Shown: one piece after another, positions 9,706-18,530 of the stretch
Layout: each line of letters opens with the position of its first letter
Numbering within the stretch: the first letter of the stretch is position 1
Source: Bacteroides finegoldii DSM 17565
Lineage (GTDB): Bacteria > Bacteroidota > Bacteroidia > Bacteroidales > Bacteroidaceae
Direction: 5' to 3'
DNA: 64,000 nt
Assembly: GCF_000156195.1 (NCBI RefSeq)
Contig: NZ_GG688321.1
Span: 724-64,723, forward strand
Made by a program: the position numbers and the translations under genes
The notes under the pieces: model-generated
The model's input: the letters and a program-made list of their open reading frames with translations, nothing else
Databases searched by the model: none
Told to the model about the DNA's origin: nothing

Positions 9706-10740
9706 ATGAGAACTGAAATAGCATCTCTCGGTGAGTTCGGTCTGATAGACCGTCTCACCGGAGGAATCGAACTGAAAAATGAATCTAGCAAATATGGAGT
9801 GGGCGACGATGCTGCCGTTCTCTCCTACCCTTCCGAAAAGCAGATGTTGATAACCACAGACCTGCTTCTGGAAGGCGTACATTTTGACTTGACATACGTC
9901 CCTTTGAAACATTTAGGATATAAGGCTGCCATAGTCAATTTTTCCGATATCTATGCCATGAATGGCACTCCCCGACAGATAACAGTATCACTCGGTCTCT
10001 CTAAACGTTTCAGCGTAGAAGATATGGATGAACTTTATTCGGGTATCCGACTTGCGTGTCAGCAATACAATGTCGACATTGTCGGAGGGGATACGACTTC
10101 TTCCCTCACCGGACTTACCATCAGCATAACCTGTATTGGTGATGCAGACAAAGATAAAGTTGTATACCGCAACGGGGCTAAAGAAACAGATTTGATTTGT
10201 GTCAGTGGAGATTTGGGAGCCGCCTACATGGGATTACAACTATTGGAACGGGAAAAAAATGTTTTGAAAGGTGAAAAGGACATACAACCTGATTTCTCCG
10301 GCAAAGAATATTTATTGGAGCGTCAGTTAAAACCGGAAGCCCGCAAAGACATCATTGAGAAACTTGCTTCTGCAAATATTGTCCCGACCTCCATGATGGA
10401 CATCTCTGACGGTCTATCTTCGGAGCTTATGCATATATGCAAACAAAGTAATGTCGGCTGCCGTGTTTACGAAGAACACATCCCTATCGATTATCAAACA
10501 GCTGTGATGGCTGAAGAATTCAATATGAATCTGACTACATGTGCTATGAATGGAGGTGAAGATTATGAACTTCTCTTTACCGTACCTATCGCCGACCACG
10601 AGAAGGTTTCGCAAATGGAAGGTGTCCGTCTCATAGGTCATATCACCAAACCGGAACTAGGTTGTGCATTGATTACCCGCGATGGACAAGAATTTGAATT
10701 AAAAGCACAAGGATGGAATCCATTAAAGGAGGAGAAATAA
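9706..10740 (+). CDS. thiL: Thiamine-monophosphate kinase
   Basis: A 344-residue cytoplasmic kinase that converts thiamine monophosphate to the active diphosphate. It belongs to the AIR-synthase/PurM fold. The N-terminal GVGDDAAVL and TTDLLLEGVHF motifs bind magnesium and ATP. NFSDIYAMNGTPRQ, GGDTTSS and MDISDGLSSEL complete the family pattern. It follows punA by 18 bases and closes the run; a strong hairpin with a T-tract lies 40 bases downstream. Confidence 0.95.
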   Translation: MRTEIASLGEFGLIDRLTGGIELKNESSKYGVGDDAAVLSYPSEKQMLITTDLLLEGVHFDLTYVPLKHLGYKAAIVNFSDIYAMNGTPRQITVSLGLSKRFSVEDMDELYSGIRLACQQYNVDIVGGDTTSSLTGLTISITCIGDADKDKVVYRNGAKETDLICVSGDLGAAYMGLQLLEREKNVLKGEKDIQPDFSGKEYLLERQLKPEARKDIIEKLASANIVPTSMMDISDGLSSELMHICKQSNVGCRVYEEHIPIDYQTAVMAEEFNMNLTTCAMNGGEDYELLFTVPIADHEKVSQMEGVRLIGHITKPELGCALITRDGQEFELKAQGWNPLKEEK

Positions 10741-10780
10741 GAAACCTCTGTATATAACAAAATTATTTTCATTCCATATA

Positions 10781-10821
10781 ACACTGATAATAAGGTAACT
10801 AACTTTTTATCAGTGTTTTTT
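10781..10821 (+). terminator. Terminator of the sppA-thiL operon
   Basis: ACACTGATAA at 10781-10790 pairs with TTATCAGTGT at 10807-10816, followed by a run of Ts. Confidence 0.85.
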
Positions 10822-10833
10822 ATTTCCAGAAGA

Positions 10834-10864
10834 TTTGTGTATTCCAAAAGTTTCACTACCTTTG
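10834..10864 (+). promoter_or_regulatory. Promoter of tRNA-Phe
   Basis: A full Bacteroides promoter: -33 TTTG at 10834-10837, a 19-base spacer, and -7 TACCTTTG at 10857-10864, placing the start site about 35 bases before the tRNA. Confidence 0.8.
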
Positions 10865-10905
10865 CAACCGCAAAAGAGAAATAACTGAATCAAGTTAACT
10901 ATCTT

Positions 10906-10978
10906 GGTGTCATAGCTCAGTTGGTAGAGCAAAGGACTGAAAATCCTTGTGTCCCCGGTTCGATTCCTGGTGACACCA
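10906..10978 (+). tRNA. tRNA-Phe (GAA)
   Basis: A 73-base cloverleaf with acceptor stem GGTGTCA/TGACACC, D arm GCTC-AGTTGGTA-GAGC, anticodon stem AAGGA/TCCTT and loop CTGAAAA giving anticodon GAA, and T loop TTCGATT. The T stem CCCGG/CCTGG has one C-T mismatch in the middle. The discriminator base is A and no CCA is encoded. It stands alone with its own promoter and terminator. Confidence 0.96.
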
Positions 10979-11002
10979 CTTTTTAAAGAGTTCAAAGTTG
11001 AT

Positions 11003-11041
11003 AAATCCCTGAAAATTAAACATTTCAGGGATTTTCTTTTT
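11003..11041 (+). terminator. Terminator after tRNA-Phe
   Basis: AAATCCCTGAAA at 11003-11014 pairs with TTTCAGGGATTT at 11023-11034, followed by TTCTTTTTT. Confidence 0.8.
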
Positions 11042-11089
11042 TCCTCAAGCTTCCACATTTTCAGCAAAACAGGAATCAAATATTAAGAA

Positions 11090-11130
11090 AAAATAAAGAG
11101 CAAGTTCCTCTTGCAAAGGAAAGCTTGCTC
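11090..11130 (-). terminator. Terminator after the cold-shock-domain gene
   Basis: On the minus strand GAGCAAG (11130-11124) pairs with CTTGCTC (11104-11098), with an inner stem TTCC/GGAA, followed by TTTATTTTTTC. It lies about 70 bases past the stop codon. Confidence 0.75.
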
Positions 11131-11197
11131 TCTTGTAGGTCACCCCCAAATGGTGTTTATCGAATATTCCTAATTACAAGTCGGGAAAGATAAAGTT

Positions 11198-11644
11198 TTA
11201 CTGCTTTTCCAAGCAAATATTAACTGCATTCATCCCTTTCACCCCACGTTCCAAATCGAATGTCACAATATCATTTTCGGCAATACCTGGTGCAGCATTG
11301 TTCACGTGAAAAAAGTACTTATCAACTCCTGAAAGGTCCTTTATAAAGCCAAAGCCTCTCGATTCATTAAAGAATTCAACTCGACCTTTCAAAATTACCG
11401 GTTCTGTTTCCTCTTTCTTTGGAGTTGCTATGATTATTTCATCCGGATTAATCTCCTCCTTTTTAATATCATCAGTGGGCGGAATTGAAGTTATCATTCC
11501 ATTCTCGTCTACATAAGCAATCATATCATCGAAACTACTGGTACCTGATAATTTTCTGCTTTCTTTCTTCTTGAGTTTTTCTTCCCGTTTAGCGAGTCTT
11601 TTCTTTTCATTTTCACGTTTACCAACTGTCATGGATTTTGCCAT
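11198..11644 (-). CDS. Cold-shock domain protein with a charged N-terminal extension
   Basis: A 148-residue protein. The first 35 residues are strongly basic and repetitive (KRENEKKRLAKREEKLKKK), probably a flexible RNA-contacting tail. Residues 85-148 form a cold-shock domain: GRVEFFNESRGFGFI carries RNP1 (GFGFI) and KYFFHV carries RNP2. The single-strand nucleic-acid binding role is known for the family; the target RNAs are unknown. It is twice the size of classical CspA because of the extension. It follows the DEAD-box helicase gene by 54 bases on the same strand and is probably co-transcribed with it. Confidence 0.9.
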   Translation of the reverse strand: MAKSMTVGKRENEKKRLAKREEKLKKKESRKLSGTSSFDDMIAYVDENGMITSIPPTDDIKKEEINPDEIIIATPKKEETEPVILKGRVEFFNESRGFGFIKDLSGVDKYFFHVNNAAPGIAENDIVTFDLERGVKGMNAVNICLEKQ

Positions 11645-11698
11645 AGAATCTATATTTAATTTAATATTTATATTTTAAAGGATTATAATTCGCTGATT

Positions 11699-12823
11699 TC
11701 AAATAGCAAAATCAGCTTTATTCAGTTTCTTTCCTGTCAATTTTTGAATGTCATTAACCAATTTCCGTTCTTCCTGCGAGCAAAACGTAAGTGCTGTACC
11801 TTCATTTCCAGCTCTTCCCGTACGACCAATACGATGTACATAAGTTTCGGGAACATCAGGAAGATCATAATTAATAACCAACGGCAATTCATTAATATCA
11901 ATTCCTCTGGAAGCAATATCGGTAGCCACCATTACTTTCGTCTTCCCCGATTTAAAGTTCCCCAATGCAGACTGTCTCGCTGCTTGGCTTTTGTTTCCGT
12001 GAATAGCCTGACTTCCAATCCCTGCCTTACCTAATATTCTAACAATTTTATCAGCATTATGCTTTGTTCGTGAAAAGATGAGCACTGACCGGTCTTCCGC
12101 CTTTTGCAGAATCGAAATTAATAGCTGGCTTTTTTCCTTCTTCTCCACAAAATAAATAATTTGCTTGATTGAATCTACTGTTGATGACTTCGGTGTTATA
12201 TAAATCTTCACCGGATTTTTCAATAACGACTTTGTCAAAGCAATAATACTATCCGGCATTGTTGCTGAAAAAAACAGCGTTTGCTTTTCTTTCGGAAGTT
12301 TCGGCAATATTCGCTTGATATCATGTATAAAACCCATATCGAGCATACGATCTGCCTCATCAAGCACAAAATATTCTATATTAGTCAGATGGATATGCCC
12401 TTGATTTATCAAATCAAGCAAGCGGCCCGGAGTTGCCACTAAAATATCAATTCCTTTGCGCAACATATCAACCTGCGGACGTTGATTCACACCACCAAAA
12501 ATAACTCCGTGACGCACACGGGTATATTTTGAATAATCATCAATGCACTCACTGATTTGCATAGCAAGCTCACGGGTAGGCGTTAATATCAGTGCTTTGA
12601 TACCCTGACGTTTATCTGTCTCTTTATTTGCCTGCAAATGCTGAATAATAGGAATTGCAAACGAAGCGGTCTTTCCTGTTCCTGTTTGTGCACAACCTAA
12701 TATATCTCTTTTCGCCAATGCGGCAGGAATTGCTTTTTCCTGAATAGATGTTGGAGCAATATATCCTTTTTCTTCAATTGCTTTTAAAATCGGTTCGATT
12801 ATATTTAAATCTCTAAATGTCAT
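11699..12823 (-). CDS. DEAD-box ATP-dependent RNA helicase
   Basis: A 374-residue helicase core with almost no C-terminal extension. Motifs in order: Q motif (PTSIQEKAIPA), I AQTGTGKT at 45-52, Ia PTRELA, GG, Ib TPGR, II DEAD at 155-158, III SAT at 186-188, then ARGIDI and HRIGRTGRAG in the second RecA domain. It would unwind short RNA duplexes using ATP; RhlE-like proteins are the closest type by eye. It sits between an RRM gene and a cold-shock-domain gene, which suggests a shared role in RNA structure control at low temperature or during stress. A leader of about 200 bases precedes it. Confidence 0.94.
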   Translation of the reverse strand: MTFRDLNIIEPILKAIEEKGYIAPTSIQEKAIPAALAKRDILGCAQTGTGKTASFAIPIIQHLQANKETDKRQGIKALILTPTRELAMQISECIDDYSKYTRVRHGVIFGGVNQRPQVDMLRKGIDILVATPGRLLDLINQGHIHLTNIEYFVLDEADRMLDMGFIHDIKRILPKLPKEKQTLFFSATMPDSIIALTKSLLKNPVKIYITPKSSTVDSIKQIIYFVEKKEKSQLLISILQKAEDRSVLIFSRTKHNADKIVRILGKAGIGSQAIHGNKSQAARQSALGNFKSGKTKVMVATDIASRGIDINELPLVINYDLPDVPETYVHRIGRTGRAGNEGTALTFCSQEERKLVNDIQKLTGKKLNKADFAI

Positions 12824-13023
12824 AAATAGAATTTTTTAAAATTTGTAGTAAAGCCTAATAATTCTTCTTTAGACATGAAAAGATCAGGATTTAGGATATC
12901 CTTATTGCACTACACGGAGGAGTGAGAATTAGCAGAACTTAATTGTTAGATGATTTTCTTTTCCGGCTATCCGTTTTTATAAAAGCCTCCGCAGATAAAT
13001 CATAAAGGCGGATACAAAGACTT

Positions 13024-13065
13024 TATAGAAAGCAGAAGAAATATAAATTCTTCCGCTTTCCTAAA
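13024..13065 (-). terminator. Hairpin after the RRM gene
   Basis: GAAAGCGGAAGAA and TTCTTCTGCTTTC (minus strand) flank TTTATAT just past the RRM stop. The stem is long but no perfect T-tract follows, so some read-through into the helicase gene is possible. Confidence 0.5.
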
Positions 13066-13074
13066 GTCCGGATA

Positions 13075-13374
13075 TTAATATCTTCTGGAGTTACTATAAC
13101 CTCCATGGCTTCCACCGTATGACGGTTTTTCAGCGCGAGGACGTGCAACGCTTACCGAAATAACCTTTTGGTCGTATTCAACGCCGTTTAATTCGTCTAT
13201 TGCTTTTTGCCCTTCTTCATCACTTGTCATTTCCACGAAAGCGAATCCTCTGGAGTTACCAGTTTCTCTATCCATAATAACTTTAGCTGAAGAAACTTCT
13301 CCAAACTCTGCAAATAAATTTGTCAAGTCCGCATCATTTGTGCGATAACTTAAACCTGCAATGTAAATGTTCAT
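13075..13374 (-). CDS. RRM-domain RNA-binding protein
   Basis: A 99-residue single RNA-recognition-motif protein. RNP2 is IYIAGL at residues 3-8 and RNP1 is RGFAFVEM at about 43-50. A short Gly/Ser/Tyr/Arg-rich tail (SYGGSHGGYSNSRRY) follows. Bacteroides lack Hfq in most species, and to my knowledge small RRM proteins of this kind (RbpB of B. thetaiotaomicron) act as global RNA-binding regulators that include sRNAs among their ligands. This gene looks like that protein. Its promoter lies about 130 bases upstream, giving a long 5' leader. I infer, without proof, that the two sRNA copies near 24-25 kb could be ligands. Confidence 0.92.
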   Translation of the reverse strand: MNIYIAGLSYRTNDADLTNLFAEFGEVSSAKVIMDRETGNSRGFAFVEMTSDEEGQKAIDELNGVEYDQKVISVSVARPRAEKPSYGGSHGGYSNSRRY

Positions 13375-13509
13375 CTAAAAACTTTTATTAAAATAAATAC
13401 TAAATTGGAGTGAGGAGGATAATTAAAGAAGAGGACTACTTACTAACATTATATTAAAAGAAGAACTATACGATAACAATTCGTAACTCAAACTCTGCGT
13501 ACAAAGGTA
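13375..13509 (-). promoter_or_regulatory. Promoter and long 5' leader of the RRM gene
   Basis: The -7 box TACCTTTG occupies 13509-13502 on the minus strand. Transcription from it would give a leader of about 120 bases, AT-rich and pyrimidine-rich near the start codon, a layout common for temperature-controlled mRNAs. The leader holds no open frame that I can support. The rest of the gap to ung (13510-13646) shows nothing recognisable. Confidence 0.55.
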
Positions 13510-13646
13510 ATGCAATAAATTAAATAAGTACGTTTACATCCATTCTTTTTTATAAGAAAGACGTTTATTATCATTTATTAGCACGCAATTGGTGTCAAAT
13601 GGAGAAATGCCATAACCTTATTCTTGATATTTTATCACAATATGCC

Positions 13647-13654
13647 TACCTTTG
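13647..13654 (+). promoter_or_regulatory. Predicted -7 box for ung
   Basis: TACCTTTG, 26 bases before the ung ATG, matches TAnnTTTG; a partial TTG lies near the -33 position. Confidence 0.6.
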
Positions 13655-13679
13655 TCATTGTACAATTTTTCAGTGACCA

Positions 13680-14342
13680 ATGAATGTCAAAATAGAAGAA
13701 AGTTGGAGACAACAATTACAGGAAGAATTCAACAAACCATACTTTGAAAAGCTGGTTGCATTCGTCAAAAGTGAATATGAACGGGCACATATCCTTCCTC
13801 TCGGACATCAAATATTCCATGTATTCAATTCCTGCCCTTTCGAGAAAGTCAAAGTCGTTATTCTTGGACAAGATCCATACCCCAATCCGGGACAATATTA
13901 TGGAATCTGCTTTTCCGTTCCGGATGGAGTAACCATTCCCGGATCATTAGCCAATATTTTTAAAGAAATAAATCAAGACTTGGGAAAGCCAATCCCTACC
14001 TCCGGCAATTTGGACCGTTGGGTAACACAAGGGGTATTTCCCATGAATTCCGTTCTTACCGTACGTGCACACGAAACAGGTTCACACCGAAATATGGGAT
14101 GGGAAATATTCACAGACGCAGTTATCAGAAAGTTAAGTGATAAACGAGAAAATCTAGTTTTCATGCTTTGGGGAAGTTACGCAAAAGAGAAACGATCCTT
14201 GATAGATACCAACAAGCATCTAGTATTGACAACTGTTCATCCATCTCCCCGTTCAGCGGAATATGGTTTCTTTGGCTGCAAACATTTTAGCAAAGCGAAC
14301 GCTTTCTTACAGAGCAAGGGAATAAAGGAGATAAATTGGTAA
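13680..14342 (+). CDS. ung: Uracil-DNA glycosylase
   Basis: A 220-residue family-1 uracil-DNA glycosylase that removes uracil from DNA to start base-excision repair. The active-site motif GQDPYPNPGQ places the water-activating Asp at residue 65. The uracil-binding and minor-groove loops are PGSLANIFKE and HPSPRSAEYGF with the catalytic His near 193. Length and motifs are normal. The TPR regulator gene starts 31 bases after its stop and may share the transcript. Confidence 0.96.
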   Translation: MNVKIEESWRQQLQEEFNKPYFEKLVAFVKSEYERAHILPLGHQIFHVFNSCPFEKVKVVILGQDPYPNPGQYYGICFSVPDGVTIPGSLANIFKEINQDLGKPIPTSGNLDRWVTQGVFPMNSVLTVRAHETGSHRNMGWEIFTDAVIRKLSDKRENLVFMLWGSYAKEKRSLIDTNKHLVLTTVHPSPRSAEYGFFGCKHFSKANAFLQSKGIKEINW

Positions 14343-14373
14343 ATATATGATCCCCTAAACTACAATTTACAGA

Positions 14374-16029
14374 ATGAAAAGTAAGATAATACTTAAAATA
14401 TTGATAATTTTCTCTTTTACAGGATGCTATAACAGAGAGCAAAATTCCCTCCTTAATGAAGCGGAAGCTTTGTTGCAAAATAAGCCGGACAGTGCTTTGA
14501 GTATATTACAGCAATTTACACCGGGAAGCCAACAAGCGGAACAGGCCAAATACGCTTTACTTTATTCTGCCGCTTTGGATCAGAACCATATCAAAATAAC
14601 AAGTGACTCCCTTATCCGAAAAGCTTGGAATTACTATAAGCATCATCCGAAAGATTTGCGTAACCAATGCACAACTCTCTATTATTGGGGACGTATCAAA
14701 TTACGTGCAAATGATAAAGCTGGAGCACTACGCCTTTTTCTAGAGATTGAGAAAAAGTTGAAAGATACTAATGAGCCCTATTATAAAGGACTCTTATATA
14801 GCCAGATCGGTGAAGTATATTATGCACAGATGAACTATAACCGGGCTTATCATTATTTCCGGGAATCTCGGAATAACTTCCGTCAATCCGAAAATCTACG
14901 TGAAGAAACAGAAGCTACACTTGATATGGCTGCTGCTACTTACCACTCAAAGGATGTTGAGAAAGCAACACGACTCTACTCCTCCGCACTTGATTTGGCT
15001 GATGAGCAAAAAAGTGATAAACTGGCCAAATCCAGTCTGACCAACCTAGCTTCTCTCTATGTAATATCCGGAAAGAAACAAATACCTCATGACCTATTGC
15101 TACGAATTGAACTTTCCGCACGAAAAGATACATTATACGGTTATCATACACTGGTTGATGTGCAACTCCTAAAGAATCACATGGACAGTGCACGTCATTA
15201 TCTAAAACTGGCAGAAACACATACAACCGACATTCGTGACATGGCAAATTTATACTATACTGCTTATCGGATCGAAGCTCAATCCAAAAACTTTGAAAAA
15301 GCAACAGAAAATATACACCGCTACATATATCTGACTGATTCCCTGACGCGCTCGAATATGCAATTTTCTGCCGGTATGGTCGAACGAGAGTATTTCCAGG
15401 AACAATCGGCTTTCGCGGAATATCGCATGAAAAATCGTACTATTCTAGAGATTTCATCCATAATTATAGTCATTCTGTTGTCAGGTATAGCTTGGTACAT
15501 AATCCGACAACGTATGCGTCTACAACGTGAACGCACAGATCGCTATCTACTATTGGTAGAAGAAGCTAATTCCGAATATAAAGCTTTGACAGAACGCATG
15601 GAGGGACAGCGCAATACCGAAAATCACTTGAAAGGATTGATCGCCTCCCGTTTCAACATCATCGATAAACTAGGCAAGACCTACTATGAGCGGGAGAACA
15701 CTTCGTCACAGCAAGCTGCCATGTTCCAAGAAGTAAAACAAATCATCACTGACTTTTCAGAAAACGGAGAAATGTTGCAAGAACTAGAACTAATTGTTAA
15801 TACCTGCCATGATAATGCCATGCAAAAACTACGGAATGATTTTCCTGCAATGAAGGAAACAGACATACGGTTACTTTGTTACATCTTTGTCGGCTTCTCA
15901 CCACAAGTTATCAGTCTGTTTATGAAAGATACAGTAGCCAATGTCTACGCCCGCAAATCACGTCTAAAGTCACGCATAAAATCTGCGGAAACAGCCAACA
16001 AAGACCTGTTTCTATCACTTTTTGAATAG
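14374..16029 (+). CDS. TPR-containing membrane protein with C-terminal HTH-like domain
   Basis: A 551-residue protein with a lipoprotein-like N-terminus (IIFSFTGC, Cys18). Residues 25-330 are TPR-like helices (repeat signatures ALLYSAALDQNH, YKGLLYSQIGEVYYAQMNYNRAYHYFRES, ATLDMAAATYHSKDVEKATRLY). A transmembrane segment near 357-375 (SSIIIVILLSGIAWYII) is followed by a coiled coil and a C-terminal region (KETDIRLLCYIFVGFSPQ..NVYARKSRLKSRI) that resembles a helix-turn-helix. This architecture is widespread in Bacteroides and is thought to sense across the inner membrane and regulate transcription; the ligand and target are unknown. The neighbouring leucine-rich lipoprotein could be a target, which is inference only. 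Confidence 0.8.
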   Translation: MKSKIILKILIIFSFTGCYNREQNSLLNEAEALLQNKPDSALSILQQFTPGSQQAEQAKYALLYSAALDQNHIKITSDSLIRKAWNYYKHHPKDLRNQCTTLYYWGRIKLRANDKAGALRLFLEIEKKLKDTNEPYYKGLLYSQIGEVYYAQMNYNRAYHYFRESRNNFRQSENLREETEATLDMAAATYHSKDVEKATRLYSSALDLADEQKSDKLAKSSLTNLASLYVISGKKQIPHDLLLRIELSARKDTLYGYHTLVDVQLLKNHMDSARHYLKLAETHTTDIRDMANLYYTAYRIEAQSKNFEKATENIHRYIYLTDSLTRSNMQFSAGMVEREYFQEQSAFAEYRMKNRTILEISSIIIVILLSGIAWYIIRQRMRLQRERTDRYLLLVEEANSEYKALTERMEGQRNTENHLKGLIASRFNIIDKLGKTYYERENTSSQQAAMFQEVKQIITDFSENGEMLQELELIVNTCHDNAMQKLRNDFPAMKETDIRLLCYIFVGFSPQVISLFMKDTVANVYARKSRLKSRIKSAETANKDLFLSLFE

Positions 16030-16153
16030 TCGTTAGGCTAGTGTTAGAAAATTCAAGCATCCATTCCTACAAACGACTGAATATCAGAGTTTACCAATCA
16101 AGAGTGTTAGAAATGCGAGACTGCATTGTAACTCTGAAAAGGTAAAATCTCGC

Positions 16154-16161
16154 TACTTTTG
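16154..16161 (+). promoter_or_regulatory. Predicted -7 box for the leucine-rich lipoprotein gene
   Basis: TACTTTTG lies 31 bases before the ATG at 16192 and matches TAnnTTTG. Confidence 0.6.
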
Positions 16162-16191
16162 CAAGCGGAAAACTTGTAAAAGAAAAAAATT

Positions 16192-17454
16192 ATGAAAAAG
16201 ATTGTTATGTTATTAAATCTCATGCTTTTTATGGTAGCATGCGGAAAAGAAAGTGATGAATATAAAAACAATTCACCATCCATTGGGCAATCATCCGATA
16301 TATCGGAGGCTTTGCTCGAAAGTTTCTCAATAGAACAGCTTCCCGAAAAAACGATCTATACGCTAGGTGAAAAGATTGATTTAACCGGAATTAAAGTGAT
16401 AGGCAATTACGATGACGGTCAACGACGACCTGTAAATGTAACTTTGGAACAAATCAGCGGCTTTTCCTCTTCAACTCCCGTTGAAAAACAAGAGGTTACA
16501 GTTACCATAGAGGGGAAGCAAAAGACATTTACTGTGCAAATAGCCCCTATACGTATAGAAAATGGTGTATTAACGGAAGTAGTGAACGGTTATGAAACAA
16601 TCACGTTGCCCAATCATGTAAAATCAATTGCGAAAAAAGTGTTTTATGGTAGAAAAATAAGTAAAGTAATACTCAATGAAGGACTTGTGGCTATCGGAGA
16701 AGAAGCTTTCTTCAATTCAAGCATTCAAGAAATCGTTTTTCCTTCAACTTTAGAAAAACTTGAAGCAGACATATTTTACTATTGTAAGAACTTGAAGAGT
16801 GTAGACCTAAGTCAGACAAAGATCACCACACTTCCTGCCAGCACATTCTTTTTCTCTGGTATTGAAGAAATTAAACTGCCTCTAACACTAAAGGAAATCG
16901 GAGCACAAGCGTTTCTTGGAACTTCAAAGCTGAGAACAATTGAAATCCCTGAAAATGTAAAGATAATCGGGATAGAAGCTTTTCGTGAGAGTGGTATTAC
17001 AATAGCAAAATTACCAAACGGAATTATAACTTTAGAAGGCAGAGCTTTCTACCATTGCCCGGAATTAACAGAAGTACTAACTTACGGATCTGTTGTCAGT
17101 GACACCCCTGACGCCATAATCAAAGCATGCTGTTTTGAAGGATGTCCACAATTAACTCGCTTTGAAATTCCACAAAGCATCCGGATATTAGGCCAAGGGC
17201 TACTCGGTGGCAACCAAAAAGTGACTCATCTGACCATTCCTTCGAATGTCATCCAAATCGATTTCTCAGCATTCGATAATACAGGTATTCAGGAAGTGAA
17301 AGTAGAAGCAACAACTCCACCACAAGTATTTGAAAAGGTATGGTACGGATTTCCTAAAAACATAGCAACCATTCGTGTTCCTTCCGGAACAGCGGAAAAA
17401 TATAAATCGGCAAATGGATGGGAAGAATTTAAAGACAAAATAAGAACGTTCTAA
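16192..17454 (+). CDS. BspA-like leucine-rich repeat surface lipoprotein
   Basis: A 420-residue lipoprotein (lipobox MVAC, Cys17). Residues 45-120 form a Big_3-like immunoglobulin fold ([22 protein letters not shown] type; here [17 protein letters not shown]), followed by about ten LRR_5 repeats with the pattern IxExAFxxxxLxxIxIPxxV (for example [20 protein letters not shown], seen here as [20 protein letters not shown]). The end ([20 protein letters not shown]) is the usual closing unit of this family. BspA-like repeats bind host or bacterial surface proteins in some species; the ligand here is unknown. It has its own promoter and a strong terminator. Confidence 0.9.
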   Translation: MKKIVMLLNLMLFMVACGKESDEYKNNSPSIGQSSDISEALLESFSIEQLPEKTIYTLGEKIDLTGIKVIGNYDDGQRRPVNVTLEQISGFSSSTPVEKQEVTVTIEGKQKTFTVQIAPIRIENGVLTEVVNGYETITLPNHVKSIAKKVFYGRKISKVILNEGLVAIGEEAFFNSSIQEIVFPSTLEKLEADIFYYCKNLKSVDLSQTKITTLPASTFFFSGIEEIKLPLTLKEIGAQAFLGTSKLRTIEIPENVKIIGIEAFRESGITIAKLPNGIITLEGRAFYHCPELTEVLTYGSVVSDTPDAIIKACCFEGCPQLTRFEIPQSIRILGQGLLGGNQKVTHLTIPSNVIQIDFSAFDNTGIQEVKVEATTPPQVFEKVWYGFPKNIATIRVPSGTAEKYKSANGWEEFKDKIRTF

Positions 17455-17465
17455 TATTTCTTTCT

Positions 17466-17525
17466 TCGATTATAACTGAAAGGTAAGTACCTAAACCCTT
17501 ACTTTTTCTGTTATAATCGATTTTT
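17466..17525 (+). terminator. Terminator after the leucine-rich lipoprotein gene
   Basis: TCGATTATAAC at 17466-17476 pairs with GTTATAATCGA at 17510-17520, with a further inner stem GGTAAGTA/TTACTTTT, followed by TTTTT. It can also serve the convergent gene. Confidence 0.85.
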
Positions 17526-17540
17526 ACATTACCGACTGAT

Positions 17541-18248
17541 TTATATTTCCCCATTTACTCCTAACCCAAACAATGCAAAATCCCCCAAACAAGGATCATC
17601 AGGAAATACCTCTGCCAAAGCAACAGTAATCTGACGGGCATTCTTCAAAGAGAAAGTTTCCGAATCCGTCAAATTTAAATAATGAGCTACCCGGCAAACA
17701 TGTGTATCTAAAGGAACGATCAGATCTTTCTGGTCGAAACTATCCCAGATCCCAAAATCAACTTCCGAATCCCGACGAATCATCCAACGCAAAAACATAT
17801 TCAGTTTTTTCTGTGGACTTTTTGCAGAAACCTCAAGAAAAGCACATAACTTTTCCATCGGTATTCCGGTATACACATTTAAAGCTTCCTCTAAACTGTC
17901 AAAGCAGGAGTAAGCTGTATACAAACGCTGAAAATATCCATAAAAATCATCATATGACAGCATTCGATAAAAACTATTCTTCGCTCCCGCAGGGAAATCG
18001 TCCTTCCAACGGCATGATAATACATATCGGTAAGGCGAATCTCCCATTAATCCATGTAACTCCTCTGCTTTCTTCCGTATCTGCTTACGATTACCAAAAC
18101 TCATTATTGCCGTCAGCAGACCGCTAATTTCAATGTCCTGTTTCAGTGTGTAACGATGAGGGAACTGCACCGGATCACTTTCTATAAAACCGGCACAATG
18201 ATAAATTTCCGCACACATCAATAGCTTGTTCTTTATATCTTCAGTCAT
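17541..18248 (-). CDS. TIGR02757 family protein
   Basis: A 235-residue protein of the TIGR02757 family, conserved in Bacteroidetes and some proteobacteria. The function is not established; parts of the C-terminal half (PLDTHVCRVAHYLNLTD, NARQITVALAEVFPDDP) resemble helical DNA-glycosylase folds, which is my inference. Typical motifs here are FPHRY, GLLTAIMSFGNRKQI and FLRWMIRRDSEVDFGIW. I chose the ATG at 18248; a TTG six codons earlier is the only way to extend the frame. The C-terminal LGDFALFGLGVNGEI is intact. Single gene, no obvious operon. Confidence 0.85.
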   Translation of the reverse strand: MTEDIKNKLLMCAEIYHCAGFIESDPVQFPHRYTLKQDIEISGLLTAIMSFGNRKQIRKKAEELHGLMGDSPYRYVLSCRWKDDFPAGAKNSFYRMLSYDDFYGYFQRLYTAYSCFDSLEEALNVYTGIPMEKLCAFLEVSAKSPQKKLNMFLRWMIRRDSEVDFGIWDSFDQKDLIVPLDTHVCRVAHYLNLTDSETFSLKNARQITVALAEVFPDDPCLGDFALFGLGVNGEI

Positions 18249-18530
18249 TTCAAAAAAAGGTATCAATCATTAAAGATGCAAAAATACATATTCTAATTCT
18301 ATTTTCACTCCAAATATAAAACTGACATATCTTTTAGATTATGGTATAATATTGGCATATTAACCATAGGAAGAAACAACTTTCCCAATAACGAGATCGT
18401 GATTAACAATCTTATTTTTAAATATTTGCAATATTCAAAGTAACTAAAAAGCTCAATAGAAGCTTTCTATTTTGAAAAAAGCATTCCATTTTGTAAAAAA
18501 GATTAGCAACCAATAAAATACCAGATAACG
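18249..18530. other. Intergenic region with a tandem 19-bp repeat
   Basis: This is a divergent region. Two imperfect direct copies of TTCYATTTTGNAAAAAAG lie at 18465-18481 and 18484-18501, just before the aspartokinase-like gene. They could be an operator or promoter elements; no perfect TAnnTTTG box is present. Confidence 0.4.
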
